Assembly: GCA_934757155.1 (NCBI GenBank)
Contig: CAKVLI010000018.1
Coordinates: forward strand, 1-29,157
Reading direction: 5' to 3'
From: an uncultured Candidatus Melainabacteria bacterium
GTDB lineage: Bacteria > Cyanobacteriota > Vampirovibrionia > Gastranaerophilales > Gastranaerophilaceae
Length of the DNA: 29,157 nt
The notes under the pieces were generated by a model. That model was not told the DNA's origin. It worked only from the letters and a program-made list of their open reading frames with translations, and made no database searches. Of this stretch, positions 1 through 7,699 are shown piece after piece. The number at the start of each line of letters is the position of its first letter. The stretch's first letter is position 1. A program made the translations under genes and the position numbers.

Positions 1-31
1 CCCGCCACTCTTTTTAACTTTTTATCTCGGA

Positions 32-826
32 CTAAACTCCAACTTTCATTGTGTTAGCAATTATTTCGTTGAAGCTGTCTGCTTTAAGGCTAGCGCCGCC
101 AACCAAAGCACCATCGATATCAGATTGAGACATTTGTTCTTCGATTGTGTTAGGTTTTACAGAGCCGCCGTAAAGGATTCTGATTGCATCGCCGGCAGCA
201 GATGAAGAAACTTCTTTAACAACGTTTCTAATCATAGCGATTACTCTGTTAGCTTCTGCGCTGTCGCAGGTTTTGCCTGTTCCGATAGCCCAGATTGGTT
301 CGTAAGCGATGATTGATTTAGAAATTTCCTCTTCTGACAAACCGTTCAAAGCAGCTCTGATTTGAGTTGCGATGTGTTGGTCAGTTACACCTGATTCTCT
401 TTGTTCAAGAGTTTCACCACAGCAGATAATCGGAATCAAACCGCCTGCAAGGATAGCTTTAGCTTTTTTGTTAATCATTTCGTCTGTTTCTGAGAAATAT
501 TGTCTTCTTTCAGAGTGACCGATGATAACGTGTGAGCAGCCGGCGTCAGCAAGCATTTCAACAGAAACTTCACCTGTGTAAGCTCCTGATTTTTCCCAGT
601 GGCAGTTTTGAGCTGCAACAGCGATTTTGTCGCATCCGCATCCGCAAGTGCATTTTTCTGCATTTACAACGCTTAATGAAGTAAATACAGGTGCTACAAT
701 GATTTCAGGCAATTGAGGTGCTGTGAAATCTTTTGTAAAATTCTTTATTCCTTCAAACAATGCTTTTGCATCACTTTGAAGTAAGTTCATTTTCCAGTTT
801 CCTGCAATAATAGGTTTTCTTGACAT
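32..826 (-). CDS. tpiA: Triosephosphate isomerase
   Basis: Interconverts dihydroxyacetone phosphate and glyceraldehyde 3-phosphate in glycolysis; a cytosolic dimer in known members. The 264-residue protein shows the whole TIM barrel signature: GNWKMN with the substrate-binding Lys12, IIGHSERR with the electrophilic His104, AYEPIWAIGTGK with the catalytic Glu176, and YGGSVKP near the C-terminus. The ATG start is supported by an AAGGAGAAG ribosome-binding site just upstream. It is slightly longer than the usual 250 or so residues because of a loop at residues 59-65 where Cys alternates with Thr/Gly (CTCGCGC), which is not typical of the family. It is the first gene in the window and is transcribed leftwards out of it, so its downstream partners are not visible. 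Identification is very secure. Confidence 0.98.
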   Translation of the reverse strand: MSRKPIIAGNWKMNLLQSDAKALFEGIKNFTKDFTAPQLPEIIVAPVFTSLSVVNAEKCTCGCGCDKIAVAAQNCHWEKSGAYTGEVSVEMLADAGCSHVIIGHSERRQYFSETDEMINKKAKAILAGGLIPIICCGETLEQRESGVTDQHIATQIRAALNGLSEEEISKSIIAYEPIWAIGTGKTCDSAEANRVIAMIRNVVKEVSSSAAGDAIRILYGGSVKPNTIEEQMSQSDIDGALVGGASLKADSFNEIIANTMKVGV

Positions 827-845
827 AATCTTCTCCTTCTTTGTA

Positions 846-863
846 CAAGTGCTACCACACTTG
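846..863. promoter_or_regulatory. Short palindrome upstream of tpiA
   Basis: CAAGTG, six bases, then CACTTG form a perfect inverted repeat about 20 bases upstream of the tpiA start codon. It could be an operator or a leader hairpin near the ribosome-binding site. No regulator is identifiable and six-base arms can occur by chance. Confidence 0.25.
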
Positions 864-935
864 CATGTTAGGACAAACAGGAGGGAAGGTCAAGAAATAT
901 CGCAGTTAATAGGAAAAAGTGCAAATATCTAAAAA

Positions 936-1487
936 TTAGCAGTTATTTTGTTTGAGAAAATTTCTAGCCCACGCAAAACCATCTTTTGTCTTTACAAAAG
1001 TTTCAGGTTTATTTATTGGTACTCCTTCACATCGATAGGTAAAACCTGAACTGTTTTTTACTTGACCGGCACTTCTCCAAATCTGAAGTACGCGTTTTCC
1101 TTCTTTATAGAAATCACCTTGCAATTCTTTTCCCGTAAGATTATGATAAAGCTTTTCAGTCATTATTCCATTAACATATTTTACAGTTTCTTTTCGATTA
1201 CGAGTTTCAAAACGTTGAACCTTGCCTGTGTATTTTTCTCCGGTTTCTGCCAAAATAGCAATGCCGTCTTTAATTTTTATACCAGCTTTTTTTAGAACTT
1301 CCTCATAGTTTTTGGGAGCTGTTATTTTTAATCCGATTGCTGCAACTCCTATAGTGGCTAAACCTACCAGAGTACCGGTTAACATAAGTTTGTTTTCTTT
1401 ATTTTTTTTAATTTCTGTTGGAGAGGTTGCCGATTTTGGTTCTGTAGTTTTAAAATTTACATTTGCTGTTGGTTCTATTCGTAACAT
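936..1487 (-). CDS. Small membrane protein of unknown function
   Basis: A 183-residue protein I do not recognise. The ATG is preceded by AAAGGAA. Residues 1-12 end in the short motif VNFK. A Lys/Asn/Glu-rich linker follows, then one hydrophobic segment at about residues 34-54 (LMLTGTLVGLATIGVAAIGL), then a soluble, basic C-terminal domain of about 125 residues with no family signature I can name. The layout (N-terminal aromatic-Lys/Gly motif, linker, one membrane helix, lysine-rich tail) resembles the protein at 21865-22248, although the sequences outside the helix are not clearly related. It lies 31 bases downstream of the HExxH peptidase on the same strand and could be cotranscribed with it. 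Real-gene confidence comes from the ribosome-binding site, the length and the domain-like composition. Confidence 0.75.
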   Translation of the reverse strand: MLRIEPTANVNFKTTEPKSATSPTEIKKNKENKLMLTGTLVGLATIGVAAIGLKITAPKNYEEVLKKAGIKIKDGIAILAETGEKYTGKVQRFETRNRKETVKYVNGIMTEKLYHNLTGKELQGDFYKEGKRVLQIWRSAGQVKNSSGFTYRCEGVPINKPETFVKTKDGFAWARNFLKQNNC

Positions 1488-1518
1488 AATTATTCCTTTT
1501 TTTGTATTATAACATGTT

Positions 1519-2541
1519 TTAAAGTTTGAGTTCTAACTTATTTTTTGCATCAAGCTTGTTTGTCATATTTGTATTCCAGTTAGTCATTGCTCGTGATAGA
1601 GCAGATCCTATTTTAGCAAATATGGATGTTGTTTCTTTCGTTGTTCCTGTTGTACATTCAAGTTTGTTTGCAATCGTTTGTACCATAGGACTTACCTTTT
1701 CAGCTTCTAGCTCTGCTAAATATGCTTCTACCATATATCCGGTTCGCTTTGCTTCCTCAATGTTTCCATCCCAAACTTGTTGGGTAAAATAATCAATATA
1801 TGATTGAGGAGAAGAGTACCTATAATTCCACTTTTTACTAAAAATATTAGAGTAGTCCACATCAATCTCTTTATTAGGAACCCATAGGTAGTTTGTTAAT
1901 CCACCACATATGTCTTTTGTCATTCTTTCTGCAAGAAATTCACACATATCATTTCCTTTAACAGCATATTTACTGAGTTTAAATTTTGTAATCAACCTGC
2001 CAATCGCAGTAGGAACTTCTGTTCCTGCGAGACCTTTCCATACTTTCAATGCGTTGTCATAGCCGTTCCTTTGTTCTAAATGATGCCAATGTGCGGCATG
2101 AGAAAATTCATGTACAAATACATGTGCGGAGTGCCCTGTAGAATTCCAACTTGGTAAAATTGAATTATAATTTTTACTAGCTTCTTTTTGTAAGCTGGAC
2201 ATATCGTAAAAACAGTCGAGGTTATGATTACTATTCAAAACAACATCGTTCAAACGATATCCATATTGACCGTATGCACCATTCAAAGGTTCATAATTTA
2301 GCTGACTTGGTAAATGCGATTTGCCAAATAACTTTTCAAAAACTTCTACCGTTTTTTTGAAACATTCGGCTACAAAATCGTTTCCTTTTGCATTACAAGT
2401 TATTCCTTTGAGAGCAAGTTCTTCCTCTATTTTGTGAGCTGCTACAGGGTTATAAGTTCCGAATGTAATACTTTTATTTTTGGTACCAGCATTATTGCTT
2501 CTACCAACCTGCGAATTTGAAATTATTGGACAGATACGCAT
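1519..2541 (-). CDS. Putative zinc metallopeptidase (HEFSH)
   Basis: A 340-residue protein, starting at the ATG at 2541, which has AAAAGG six bases upstream; a start ten codons earlier has no ribosome-binding site. The sequence VFVHEFSHAAHWHH at about residues 141-154 contains the HExxH zinc motif (His144, Glu145, His148). EFLAERM around residues 201-207 can supply the third, glutamate ligand, as in gluzincin-type peptidases. No signal peptide is apparent. Residues 24-29 read SITFGT, a short motif echoed in other lineage-type proteins here. The substrate is unknown. Such domains occur in secreted effectors and in self-processing proteins, so an effector role is possible but unproven. It lies downstream of atpC on the same strand with a 91-base gap, so it is probably a separate unit. 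Confidence 0.8.
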   Translation of the reverse strand: MRICPIISNSQVGRSNNAGTKNKSITFGTYNPVAAHKIEEELALKGITCNAKGNDFVAECFKKTVEVFEKLFGKSHLPSQLNYEPLNGAYGQYGYRLNDVVLNSNHNLDCFYDMSSLQKEASKNYNSILPSWNSTGHSAHVFVHEFSHAAHWHHLEQRNGYDNALKVWKGLAGTEVPTAIGRLITKFKLSKYAVKGNDMCEFLAERMTKDICGGLTNYLWVPNKEIDVDYSNIFSKKWNYRYSSPQSYIDYFTQQVWDGNIEEAKRTGYMVEAYLAELEAEKVSPMVQTIANKLECTTGTTKETTSIFAKIGSALSRAMTNWNTNMTNKLDAKNKLELKL

Positions 2542-2632
2542 ACGAAACCTTTTGCATAAAATTACACACATGATTATTGTACATGAATAATTGATTTTTG
2601 CAATACATATCTGATTTTATTGTGAAAATATT

Positions 2633-3025
2633 TTATTTTGTAAGTGCGGCTTTCAATCTTGCAAGCGAACGAGCAAGAGCAGCTTGCGCTCTTTGGGTGT
2701 CAACTTTAGCGGCACTGTCGGCAAGTCTTGCTTCTGCACGATTTTTTGCGGCATTTGCTCTTGTAACATCAATATCGCATCCGTCCTCGCAAACATCGGT
2801 TAAAATAGTTGCTACATTATCTTTGAACTGGAATACACCGCCCATGGTCGCAAAATAGTGGTCAGCACCATTAATTTTTGCCTTCGTAACTCCGATATCA
2901 AGCACAGTTGTCACAGGAATGTGGTCTTTCAAAATTCCCATTTGACCGTGTGTGGTCTGAATGGTGAGTTCTTCAACTTCACCTTCAAAAACTATTCTCT
3001 CGTGTGTTATTATTTTCAGTCTCAT
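2633..3025 (-). CDS. atpC: ATP synthase F1 subunit epsilon
   Basis: Epsilon subunit of F1Fo ATP synthase, part of the central stalk and an intrinsic inhibitor of ATP hydrolysis. The 130-residue protein begins MRLKIITHERIVFEG, typical of the N-terminal beta-sandwich, and continues with GQMGILKDHIPVTT and GGVFQFKDN. The C-terminal part is the Ala/Arg-rich helical hairpin (residues about 88-130). The start at 3025 is chosen because AAAGG lies nine bases upstream; an in-frame ATG nine codons earlier gives an N-terminus foreign to the family. It follows atpD on the same strand, 108 bases downstream, and the two are surely cotranscribed. The other F1Fo genes are not adjacent, an arrangement shared with Cyanobacteria. 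Confidence 0.97.
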   Translation of the reverse strand: MRLKIITHERIVFEGEVEELTIQTTHGQMGILKDHIPVTTVLDIGVTKAKINGADHYFATMGGVFQFKDNVATILTDVCEDGCDIDVTRANAAKNRAEARLADSAAKVDTQRAQAALARSLARLKAALTK

Positions 3026-3043
3026 TTTTTTTAACCTTTGGGC

Positions 3044-3094
3044 GGAGCACATCTCGCCTTCTTACAAGATTTAATTTTCAACTACAAGTGCTCC
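3044..3094 (-). promoter_or_regulatory. Possible stem-loop between atpD and atpC
   Basis: GGAGCAC (3044-3050) and GTGCTCC (3088-3094) are perfectly complementary and flank a 37-base loop in the atpD-atpC spacer, just upstream of the atpC ribosome-binding site. In the transcript they could form a structure that tunes atpC translation relative to atpD or marks a processing site. This is only an inference from complementarity. Confidence 0.3.
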
Positions 3095-3133
3095 TTTTAG
3101 TGGAACTACCGGCATTTCACAATCTTGCTCACT

Positions 3134-4540
3134 TTATTGTAATGTTTTTGCCTTTTCAATTGCTTCTTCGATTGTACCAACCATGTAGAAAGCCTGTTCA
3201 GGCAAATCGTCGTGTTTACCTTCAATAATTTCCTTGAATCCTCTGATTGTGTCTTCCAGTTTTACGTATTTACCAGGAATGCCGGAGAACTGTTCTGCAA
3301 CAAAGAACGGTTGTGACAAGAATCTCTGAATCTTTCTTGCACGGTTAACTGTTTCTTTATCCTCGTCAGAAAGTTCATCCATACCGAGAATTGCGATAAT
3401 ATCTTGCAATTCTTTGTATTTTTGAAGGATTTCAAGAACTTTTCTTGTAACTTCGTAATGCTCTTCACCAATGATATTTGGGTCAAGAACTCTTGAGTTT
3501 GAAGCAAGAGGGTCAACTGCCGGATAAATACCCAAAGATGCGATTTGTCTTGAAAGTACTGTTGATGCATCCAAGTGTGAGAAGGTAGTCGCCGGAGCAG
3601 GGTCGGTCAAGTCATCTGCAGGTACGTAAATCGCTTGAACAGAAGTGATAGAGCCGTCTTTTGTAGAAGTAATTCTTTCTTGTAATTCGCCCATTTCTGT
3701 TGCCAATGTCGGCTGATAACCAACGGCTGACGGCATACGTCCCAAAAGTGCTGATACTTCAGAACCTGCTTGTGTAAATCTGAAAATGTTATCGATAAAC
3801 AGAAGTACGTCTTGTTTTGAGTAATCACGGAAATATTCAGCAGCAGTAAGTGCTGAAAGTCCGACTCTCATTCTTGCTCCAGGCGGTTCGTTCATCTGAC
3901 CGTAAATCAGAGCAACTTTATCGATAACGCCTGATTCTTTCATTTCGTTCCAAAGGTCGTTTCCTTCACGTGTTCTTTCACCAACACCGCCGAATACTGA
4001 AACGCCTGAGTGTTCGGATGCAATATTGTGGATAAGTTCCATAATCAATACGGTTTTACCAACACCTGCCCCACCGAACAAACCGATTTTACCACCTTTT
4101 TGGTAAGGTTGAATCAGGTCGATAGCTTTGATACCTGTTTCCAAAATCTCAATATCAGTGTTTTGGTCAACAAGTTTCGGAGATTCTCTATGGATTGGAA
4201 GATAAGTATCTGTTTGAATATCTCCCATTTTATCAACCGGCTGCCCAATAACGTTCAAAATTCTTCCTAAGATTGGTTTGCCTACCGGTATTTTAATCGG
4301 TTCACCTGTGTTAATAACCTTCATACCGCGTTTCAAACCGTCAGTAGATGACATTGCAACTGTTCTCACTCTGTTTGAACCGAGCATTTGTTGAACTTCT
4401 GCGACTACGACAGAACCGTCTTCGCAGTGAATTTGCAATGCATTATATATTTCAGGTAACTCGCCCTGTTGGAACTCTACGTCAATAACAGGTCCGATAA
4501 TCTGAGTAATTAAACCCTCATTCTTGTTTAAAGTCTGCAT
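3134..4540 (-). CDS. atpD: ATP synthase F1 subunit beta
   Basis: Catalytic beta subunit of F1Fo ATP synthase; binds and interconverts ADP and ATP at the membrane-attached F1 head. The 468-residue length is normal. Visible motifs are the Walker A loop GGAGVGKT (residues 156-163), GERTREGND with the catalytic Glu188, LLFIDNIFRFTQAGSEVSALLGR containing Walker B, and the LSDEDK form of the DELSEED-type regulatory loop in the C-terminal helical domain. It is the upstream gene of an atpD-atpC pair. A 233-base spacer separates it from the divergently transcribed ADP-ribosyltransferase gene. Nothing in the sequence suggests it is defective. Confidence 0.99.
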   Translation of the reverse strand: MQTLNKNEGLITQIIGPVIDVEFQQGELPEIYNALQIHCEDGSVVVAEVQQMLGSNRVRTVAMSSTDGLKRGMKVINTGEPIKIPVGKPILGRILNVIGQPVDKMGDIQTDTYLPIHRESPKLVDQNTDIEILETGIKAIDLIQPYQKGGKIGLFGGAGVGKTVLIMELIHNIASEHSGVSVFGGVGERTREGNDLWNEMKESGVIDKVALIYGQMNEPPGARMRVGLSALTAAEYFRDYSKQDVLLFIDNIFRFTQAGSEVSALLGRMPSAVGYQPTLATEMGELQERITSTKDGSITSVQAIYVPADDLTDPAPATTFSHLDASTVLSRQIASLGIYPAVDPLASNSRVLDPNIIGEEHYEVTRKVLEILQKYKELQDIIAILGMDELSDEDKETVNRARKIQRFLSQPFFVAEQFSGIPGKYVKLEDTIRGFKEIIEGKHDDLPEQAFYMVGTIEEAIEKAKTLQ

Positions 4541-4773
4541 TAGTACCTCTTCTTCTTATTTGGGAATAAATAAGCGCTCCCTATCTCTTCTCGCTAATTA
4601 TACAATAGAAACTTATAATGAGCAAGTTGAACAAAAGGTTAAATATTTTGGTATTGCAATTGCTTCTTATAATTATAATGTTACGCATTGTTAAAATATA
4701 TTGAATAAATAGTCAAATATTTTGTTCAAAAATACTTATATATAACATACAGTACAAAATAGGGGAATATTAA

Positions 4774-5877
4774 TTGGTTAGCATACAACCGATTAGGTCA
4801 TTTTTATACAACGTTCAAGCGACAAAGTTTTTATCACCGCAAGCGTTTAAGGCGATAAAGCCTGAAACGCTGAGATATGTGGGTGACGAACTCTGCTTGA
4901 GTTCAAGAAAACAAGCTTTGAGTCTTGAAGAAGTTAAACAGCTTTTTCCTACGGGAAAGTTGGAAGACAACTATATCTTGCGCGGGATTAAAGACTTGTT
5001 ATCCGAATTGAAAACCGACAGACAGATTATTGATTTGACTCCGGAATTGTCAGAAAAAGATTACAAAATGATGCAAACGCTTATCAATCGTGACAACGGC
5101 AAATTTATTGAACAGTGGAAAGGCTTTTCTGACACAGATATTGTTCCAAATTCTCAAAAACTTGCTCTGTTTACCAGAACAATGCGATTGACCAAACAAG
5201 CTCAGGATTTTTTGGAATTTGATCCGAATCAATGGGAAATAGTGTTTGAAGGAATTATTAAAAAGCCTAAAGATATTATTATGCCACTTTTGGAATACAA
5301 AGCGAATTCAAATCCGATAAACATCCCTCTGAGCGAAAAGAAAATTACTGCAGCTCTGAAGAAAACTATTGATTGCATTACAGAATACATAAATATGTTT
5401 ACGGTCAAAAAAGATTTTATTGCATACCGCGGTGACGGGTCGTTCAACATCCTTTCCGGTGTGAAATACGAGGGTCAAACTATTAGTTTGGCTGAGTTGA
5501 TGGAAACCTATACCCCAGTTTTTCAGGACATGTATCGAAAAAATGCCTATAATGAAAAAGCTGTTAATGGGTTTATAGAAAAATATATAAAAAATAAAGA
5601 TGTTCATCAAGCACGCTTTATGTCGATGGGAATGACTGAACGTGCAGCTGATATGTATGCCAAAAAGATAAAATGGAGAATTAGAATCCCAAAAGGAACA
5701 AAAGGGGCATCGATTGAAAGCTTCAATGTGGAAAGAGCGCATGAAGCGGAATTTTTGGGTCAAAGAAATGGCGAGTTTCAAATCAAAGATGCATATTACA
5801 ACCCAAAAAAAGATATATGGTATTTTGATGCATTATTAGAGCAGAATCCAATTGACGAATTGATAGTAAATTGTTAA
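4774..5877 (+). CDS. Putative mono-ADP-ribosyltransferase (R-S-E toxin type)
   Basis: A 367-residue protein starting at TTG, with AGGGG eight bases upstream. The C-terminal third reads as an ADP-ribosyltransferase domain of the exotoxin class (PF03496-like; C2/iota/C3-type toxins). It has IAYRGDG with the NAD-binding Arg219, then RFMSMGM with Ser284 in the place of the STS motif, then HEAEFLGQRNGEFQI with the catalytic E-x-E (Glu324, Glu326). The order and the 40-residue distance from Ser to the first Glu match this class. Residues 1-210 are mostly helical and unrecognised; they could be a delivery or partner-binding region. There is no signal peptide or membrane segment. Members transfer ADP-ribose from NAD to a host or competitor protein. 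A small gene follows 20 bases downstream and may be its partner. The call rests on motifs only, and the second and third STS residues are replaced. Confidence 0.68.
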   Translation: MVSIQPIRSFLYNVQATKFLSPQAFKAIKPETLRYVGDELCLSSRKQALSLEEVKQLFPTGKLEDNYILRGIKDLLSELKTDRQIIDLTPELSEKDYKMMQTLINRDNGKFIEQWKGFSDTDIVPNSQKLALFTRTMRLTKQAQDFLEFDPNQWEIVFEGIIKKPKDIIMPLLEYKANSNPINIPLSEKKITAALKKTIDCITEYINMFTVKKDFIAYRGDGSFNILSGVKYEGQTISLAELMETYTPVFQDMYRKNAYNEKAVNGFIEKYIKNKDVHQARFMSMGMTERAADMYAKKIKWRIRIPKGTKGASIESFNVERAHEAEFLGQRNGEFQIKDAYYNPKKDIWYFDALLEQNPIDELIVNC

Positions 5878-5897
5878 AATACAGGAAAGGGTAATAT

Positions 5898-6311
5898 ATG
5901 AAAGTCGAACTAACACCACAAATAACAAATCAAAGAATAAAACTTTCAGACGGAGTCAAGAAGGTGGTAAAAAGACTGAAACCTTTAAAAAATGACACGT
6001 TTGAGAAACAGTCTGCTGAAAAGGTTGAAAAGAAAATCATAATATCCCGCAAACATCCAAACTGGTGTGATATGCCTGAGGACGGATATAGAAACAATAC
6101 TATTGCAAGAACCAGATGCTATTATCCGGAAGATGTCAAGAAAATGGAGTCTATGACAAAAGAAGAGGCTATTGAATACTCTATTGAGCTGGATAAGGCT
6201 GGTAAGTATTACTATGATGACAATTATCACGTAGATACTCCGGAATTAGATAAGATAACCAAAGAATATGGCATCGATTTAAACAAATTTATTATTAAGG
6301 ACAAACCGTGA
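5898..6311 (+). CDS. Small partner gene of the ADP-ribosyltransferase, function unknown
   Basis: A 137-residue protein I do not recognise, beginning 20 bases after the transferase gene with GGAAAGGG as ribosome-binding site, so almost certainly cotranscribed. The N-terminal 50 residues are very basic (KKVVKRLKPLK and similar). The rest is acidic and rich in Tyr/Asp/Glu, including GKYYYDDNYHVDTPELDK. There is no signal peptide or membrane helix. By position it could be an immunity protein, antitoxin or chaperone of the upstream transferase, but no family evidence supports any of these. Its first 18 coding bases recur precisely at its stop codon, where a second, truncated reading frame starts. 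An alternative is that it is an independent lineage-specific small protein. Confidence 0.7.
   Translation: MKVELTPQITNQRIKLSDGVKKVVKRLKPLKNDTFEKQSAEKVEKKIIISRKHPNWCDMPEDGYRNNTIARTRCYYPEDVKKMESMTKEEAIEYSIELDKAGKYYYDDNYHVDTPELDKITKEYGIDLNKFIIKDKP
5899..5916 (+). repeat. 18-bp direct repeat, copy 1
   Basis: TGAAAGTCGAACTAACAC occurs here, within the first codons of the small gene, and again at 6309-6326, exactly 410 bases away. The two copies bracket the whole gene, as expected after tandem duplication followed by deletion, or recombination between paralogues sharing a conserved N-terminus. Confidence 0.85.
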
Positions 6312-6385
6312 AAGTCGAACTAACACTATTACCCCAGTTCAGCGGGACATTTATTCTTTTTGAGCATTTCGATAAGTGGGGTTAA
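6308..6385 (+). pseudogene. Truncated start of a second copy of the small gene
   Basis: A GTG codon overlapping the stop codon of the preceding gene begins a 25-codon frame whose first residues (V/M-KVELT) repeat the N-terminus of that gene. AAGG lies seven bases upstream. After the six shared residues the frame runs into sequence antisense to the 3' end of gshA and stops at TAA 6383-6385. It looks like the surviving 5' end of a tandem paralogue lost by deletion. It could still be translated as a short peptide. Confidence 0.4.
6309..6326 (+). repeat. 18-bp direct repeat, copy 2
   Basis: Second copy of TGAAAGTCGAACTAACAC, identical to 5899-5916 over 18 bases and diverging immediately afterwards. 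It lies in the short gap between the small gene and the convergent gshA gene. Confidence 0.85.
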
Positions 6386-7591
6386 GAATTCTTCTTCTCC
6401 ATCACCTTGAGTTTTTAGGGTGTAATAAGAAATTTCGGCAAGCTCTTTACAGATACTCAAAATAGGAGTTTTTCCGATTTTGGAATGGATTGCGGAGCGT
6501 GCAACATTATATCGTAATTCGCGGATTTCGTTTGCGGTGAATTTGTTCAAAATCTCTTCAGTTTCTTCCATTGCAGATTTTGAGTACATTATACCTTTGT
6601 ATAGTGCAGGAATTGAGTATTCCAAACCGCCTCCGACACAGTCGTGGTTTCTGATTTCGATAAAGTTTCTCAGACGAACTTCAGGGAAATAAAGGTTTGA
6701 GTGCAAATTCCAGTCTTCAATCGTAGGTGTGAATCCTTCAAACCCCTCCTTCATGTATTGTTTGAAGGTCATTCTGCCGTTTACGCTTACGCATTTGTCA
6801 TCACGATTAATGAAAATCATCGGAGTATCTAAAAGCGTATCGACATAGTTTTTGAATCCCATGTTGTTATCAAATTTTGTTGCAAATCCGCAGCGTTCGT
6901 TATCTGTATTCAGCCAAGCAAGCGCACGGAAAGACTTGTAGCCCGTATCAACTCCGCCGCGAACACGGGAGTTCGCATACATTGCAGTCCCAAACGGCAT
7001 TATAAGATTTGCCAGTCGGAATTTTCGCATTGCATCTTCTTCCGATTTAAAATCTATTCCGACTTGAATCCCCGCGGTTTCTCTCATCATAACATCTGAA
7101 AGTATTCCCCAGAGGTAGTTTGCCATTATGTGATATCGTTGTTTTGGAATAAGTTTTATGTTTTTATAGGTTGTTTTCGGAGAAACTCCGGTGTTCAAAA
7201 GTTTTATCTCAAATTCTTCAAGCAAAGGCTTTAAGGTGTTATTAATTTCCTCGACTCTTTTCTTTAAATCTTTGATATAAGTTTGCGGTTCAAGACTTAA
7301 TTCAAACTGACAACCGGGTTCGAGCGTAATTGTGTCGTGAAGCTTTTTTAGGCCGATTATATTTTTACCGTCAAGAATATAATCCCAGTTATCAATTTTT
7401 GCAAATTCTCTAAGGAGTTCGCAAATGCCAAAATCGCCTTCATAAGGAATAACTTCGTTAGTGTATTTTGAAACCGGAATTCTTTCGTATTCCATTCCGA
7501 TTTTTTGTTCGGTTTTACAACCAAGTATAAACTCGTCCAAAAGCTGGCTGTACTCAAGTTTTTCCTCTGATTTTACTCCGCAATAGTTCAC
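6329..7591 (-). CDS. gshA: Glutamate-cysteine ligase, GCS2 (plant/cyanobacterial) type
   Basis: ATP-dependent ligation of glutamate and cysteine to gamma-glutamylcysteine, the first step towards glutathione; cytosolic. The 420-residue protein shows the GCS2 layout: KIGMEYERIPVS near residues 31-42, QFELSLEP around residue 100, GVSPKTTYKNIKLIPKQRYHIMANY in the middle, METAGIQVGIDF-type substrate residues (here MRETAGIQVGIDF), and LRNFIEIRNHDC towards the C-terminus. The start is GTG, supported by AAGGAG six to seven bases upstream. It is convergent with the small gene at 5898-6311 and divergent from ksgA. No glutathione synthetase gene is visible nearby, so the product may serve as a thiol by itself or gshB may be elsewhere. 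Subfamily assignment is from pattern recognition. Confidence 0.88.
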   Translation of the reverse strand: MNYCGVKSEEKLEYSQLLDEFILGCKTEQKIGMEYERIPVSKYTNEVIPYEGDFGICELLREFAKIDNWDYILDGKNIIGLKKLHDTITLEPGCQFELSLEPQTYIKDLKKRVEEINNTLKPLLEEFEIKLLNTGVSPKTTYKNIKLIPKQRYHIMANYLWGILSDVMMRETAGIQVGIDFKSEEDAMRKFRLANLIMPFGTAMYANSRVRGGVDTGYKSFRALAWLNTDNERCGFATKFDNNMGFKNYVDTLLDTPMIFINRDDKCVSVNGRMTFKQYMKEGFEGFTPTIEDWNLHSNLYFPEVRLRNFIEIRNHDCVGGGLEYSIPALYKGIMYSKSAMEETEEILNKFTANEIRELRYNVARSAIHSKIGKTPILSICKELAEISYYTLKTQGDGEEEFLTPLIEMLKKNKCPAELG

Positions 7592-7665
7592 GATGTTCTC
7601 CTTATTCTGATTATATCTGAAAAGAAATTCACTTTCATCTTATTTTGTACACCAGAACATGAGTT

Positions 7666-7695
7666 TTGACATTTAGCTGTTTGTATTATTATAAA
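7666..7695 (+). promoter_or_regulatory. Sigma-70-type promoter of ksgA
   Basis: A perfect -35 hexamer TTGACA (7666-7671) is followed after 18 bases by TATAAA (7690-7695). The predicted transcription start falls at or next to the ksgA ATG at 7700, and no ribosome-binding site is visible before that codon. The transcript may therefore be leaderless. Confidence 0.6.
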
Positions 7696-7699
7696 TAGC

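Noticed and set aside
1062..1512. Plus-strand frames opposite the small membrane protein
   Set aside because: They lack ribosome-binding sites and domain features and are shadows of the minus-strand gene.
4541..4773. Promoter search in the atpD/transferase divergent spacer
   Set aside because: The spacer is very AT-rich with many TATA-like boxes, but no -35/-10 pair with good spacing stood out, so none is annotated.
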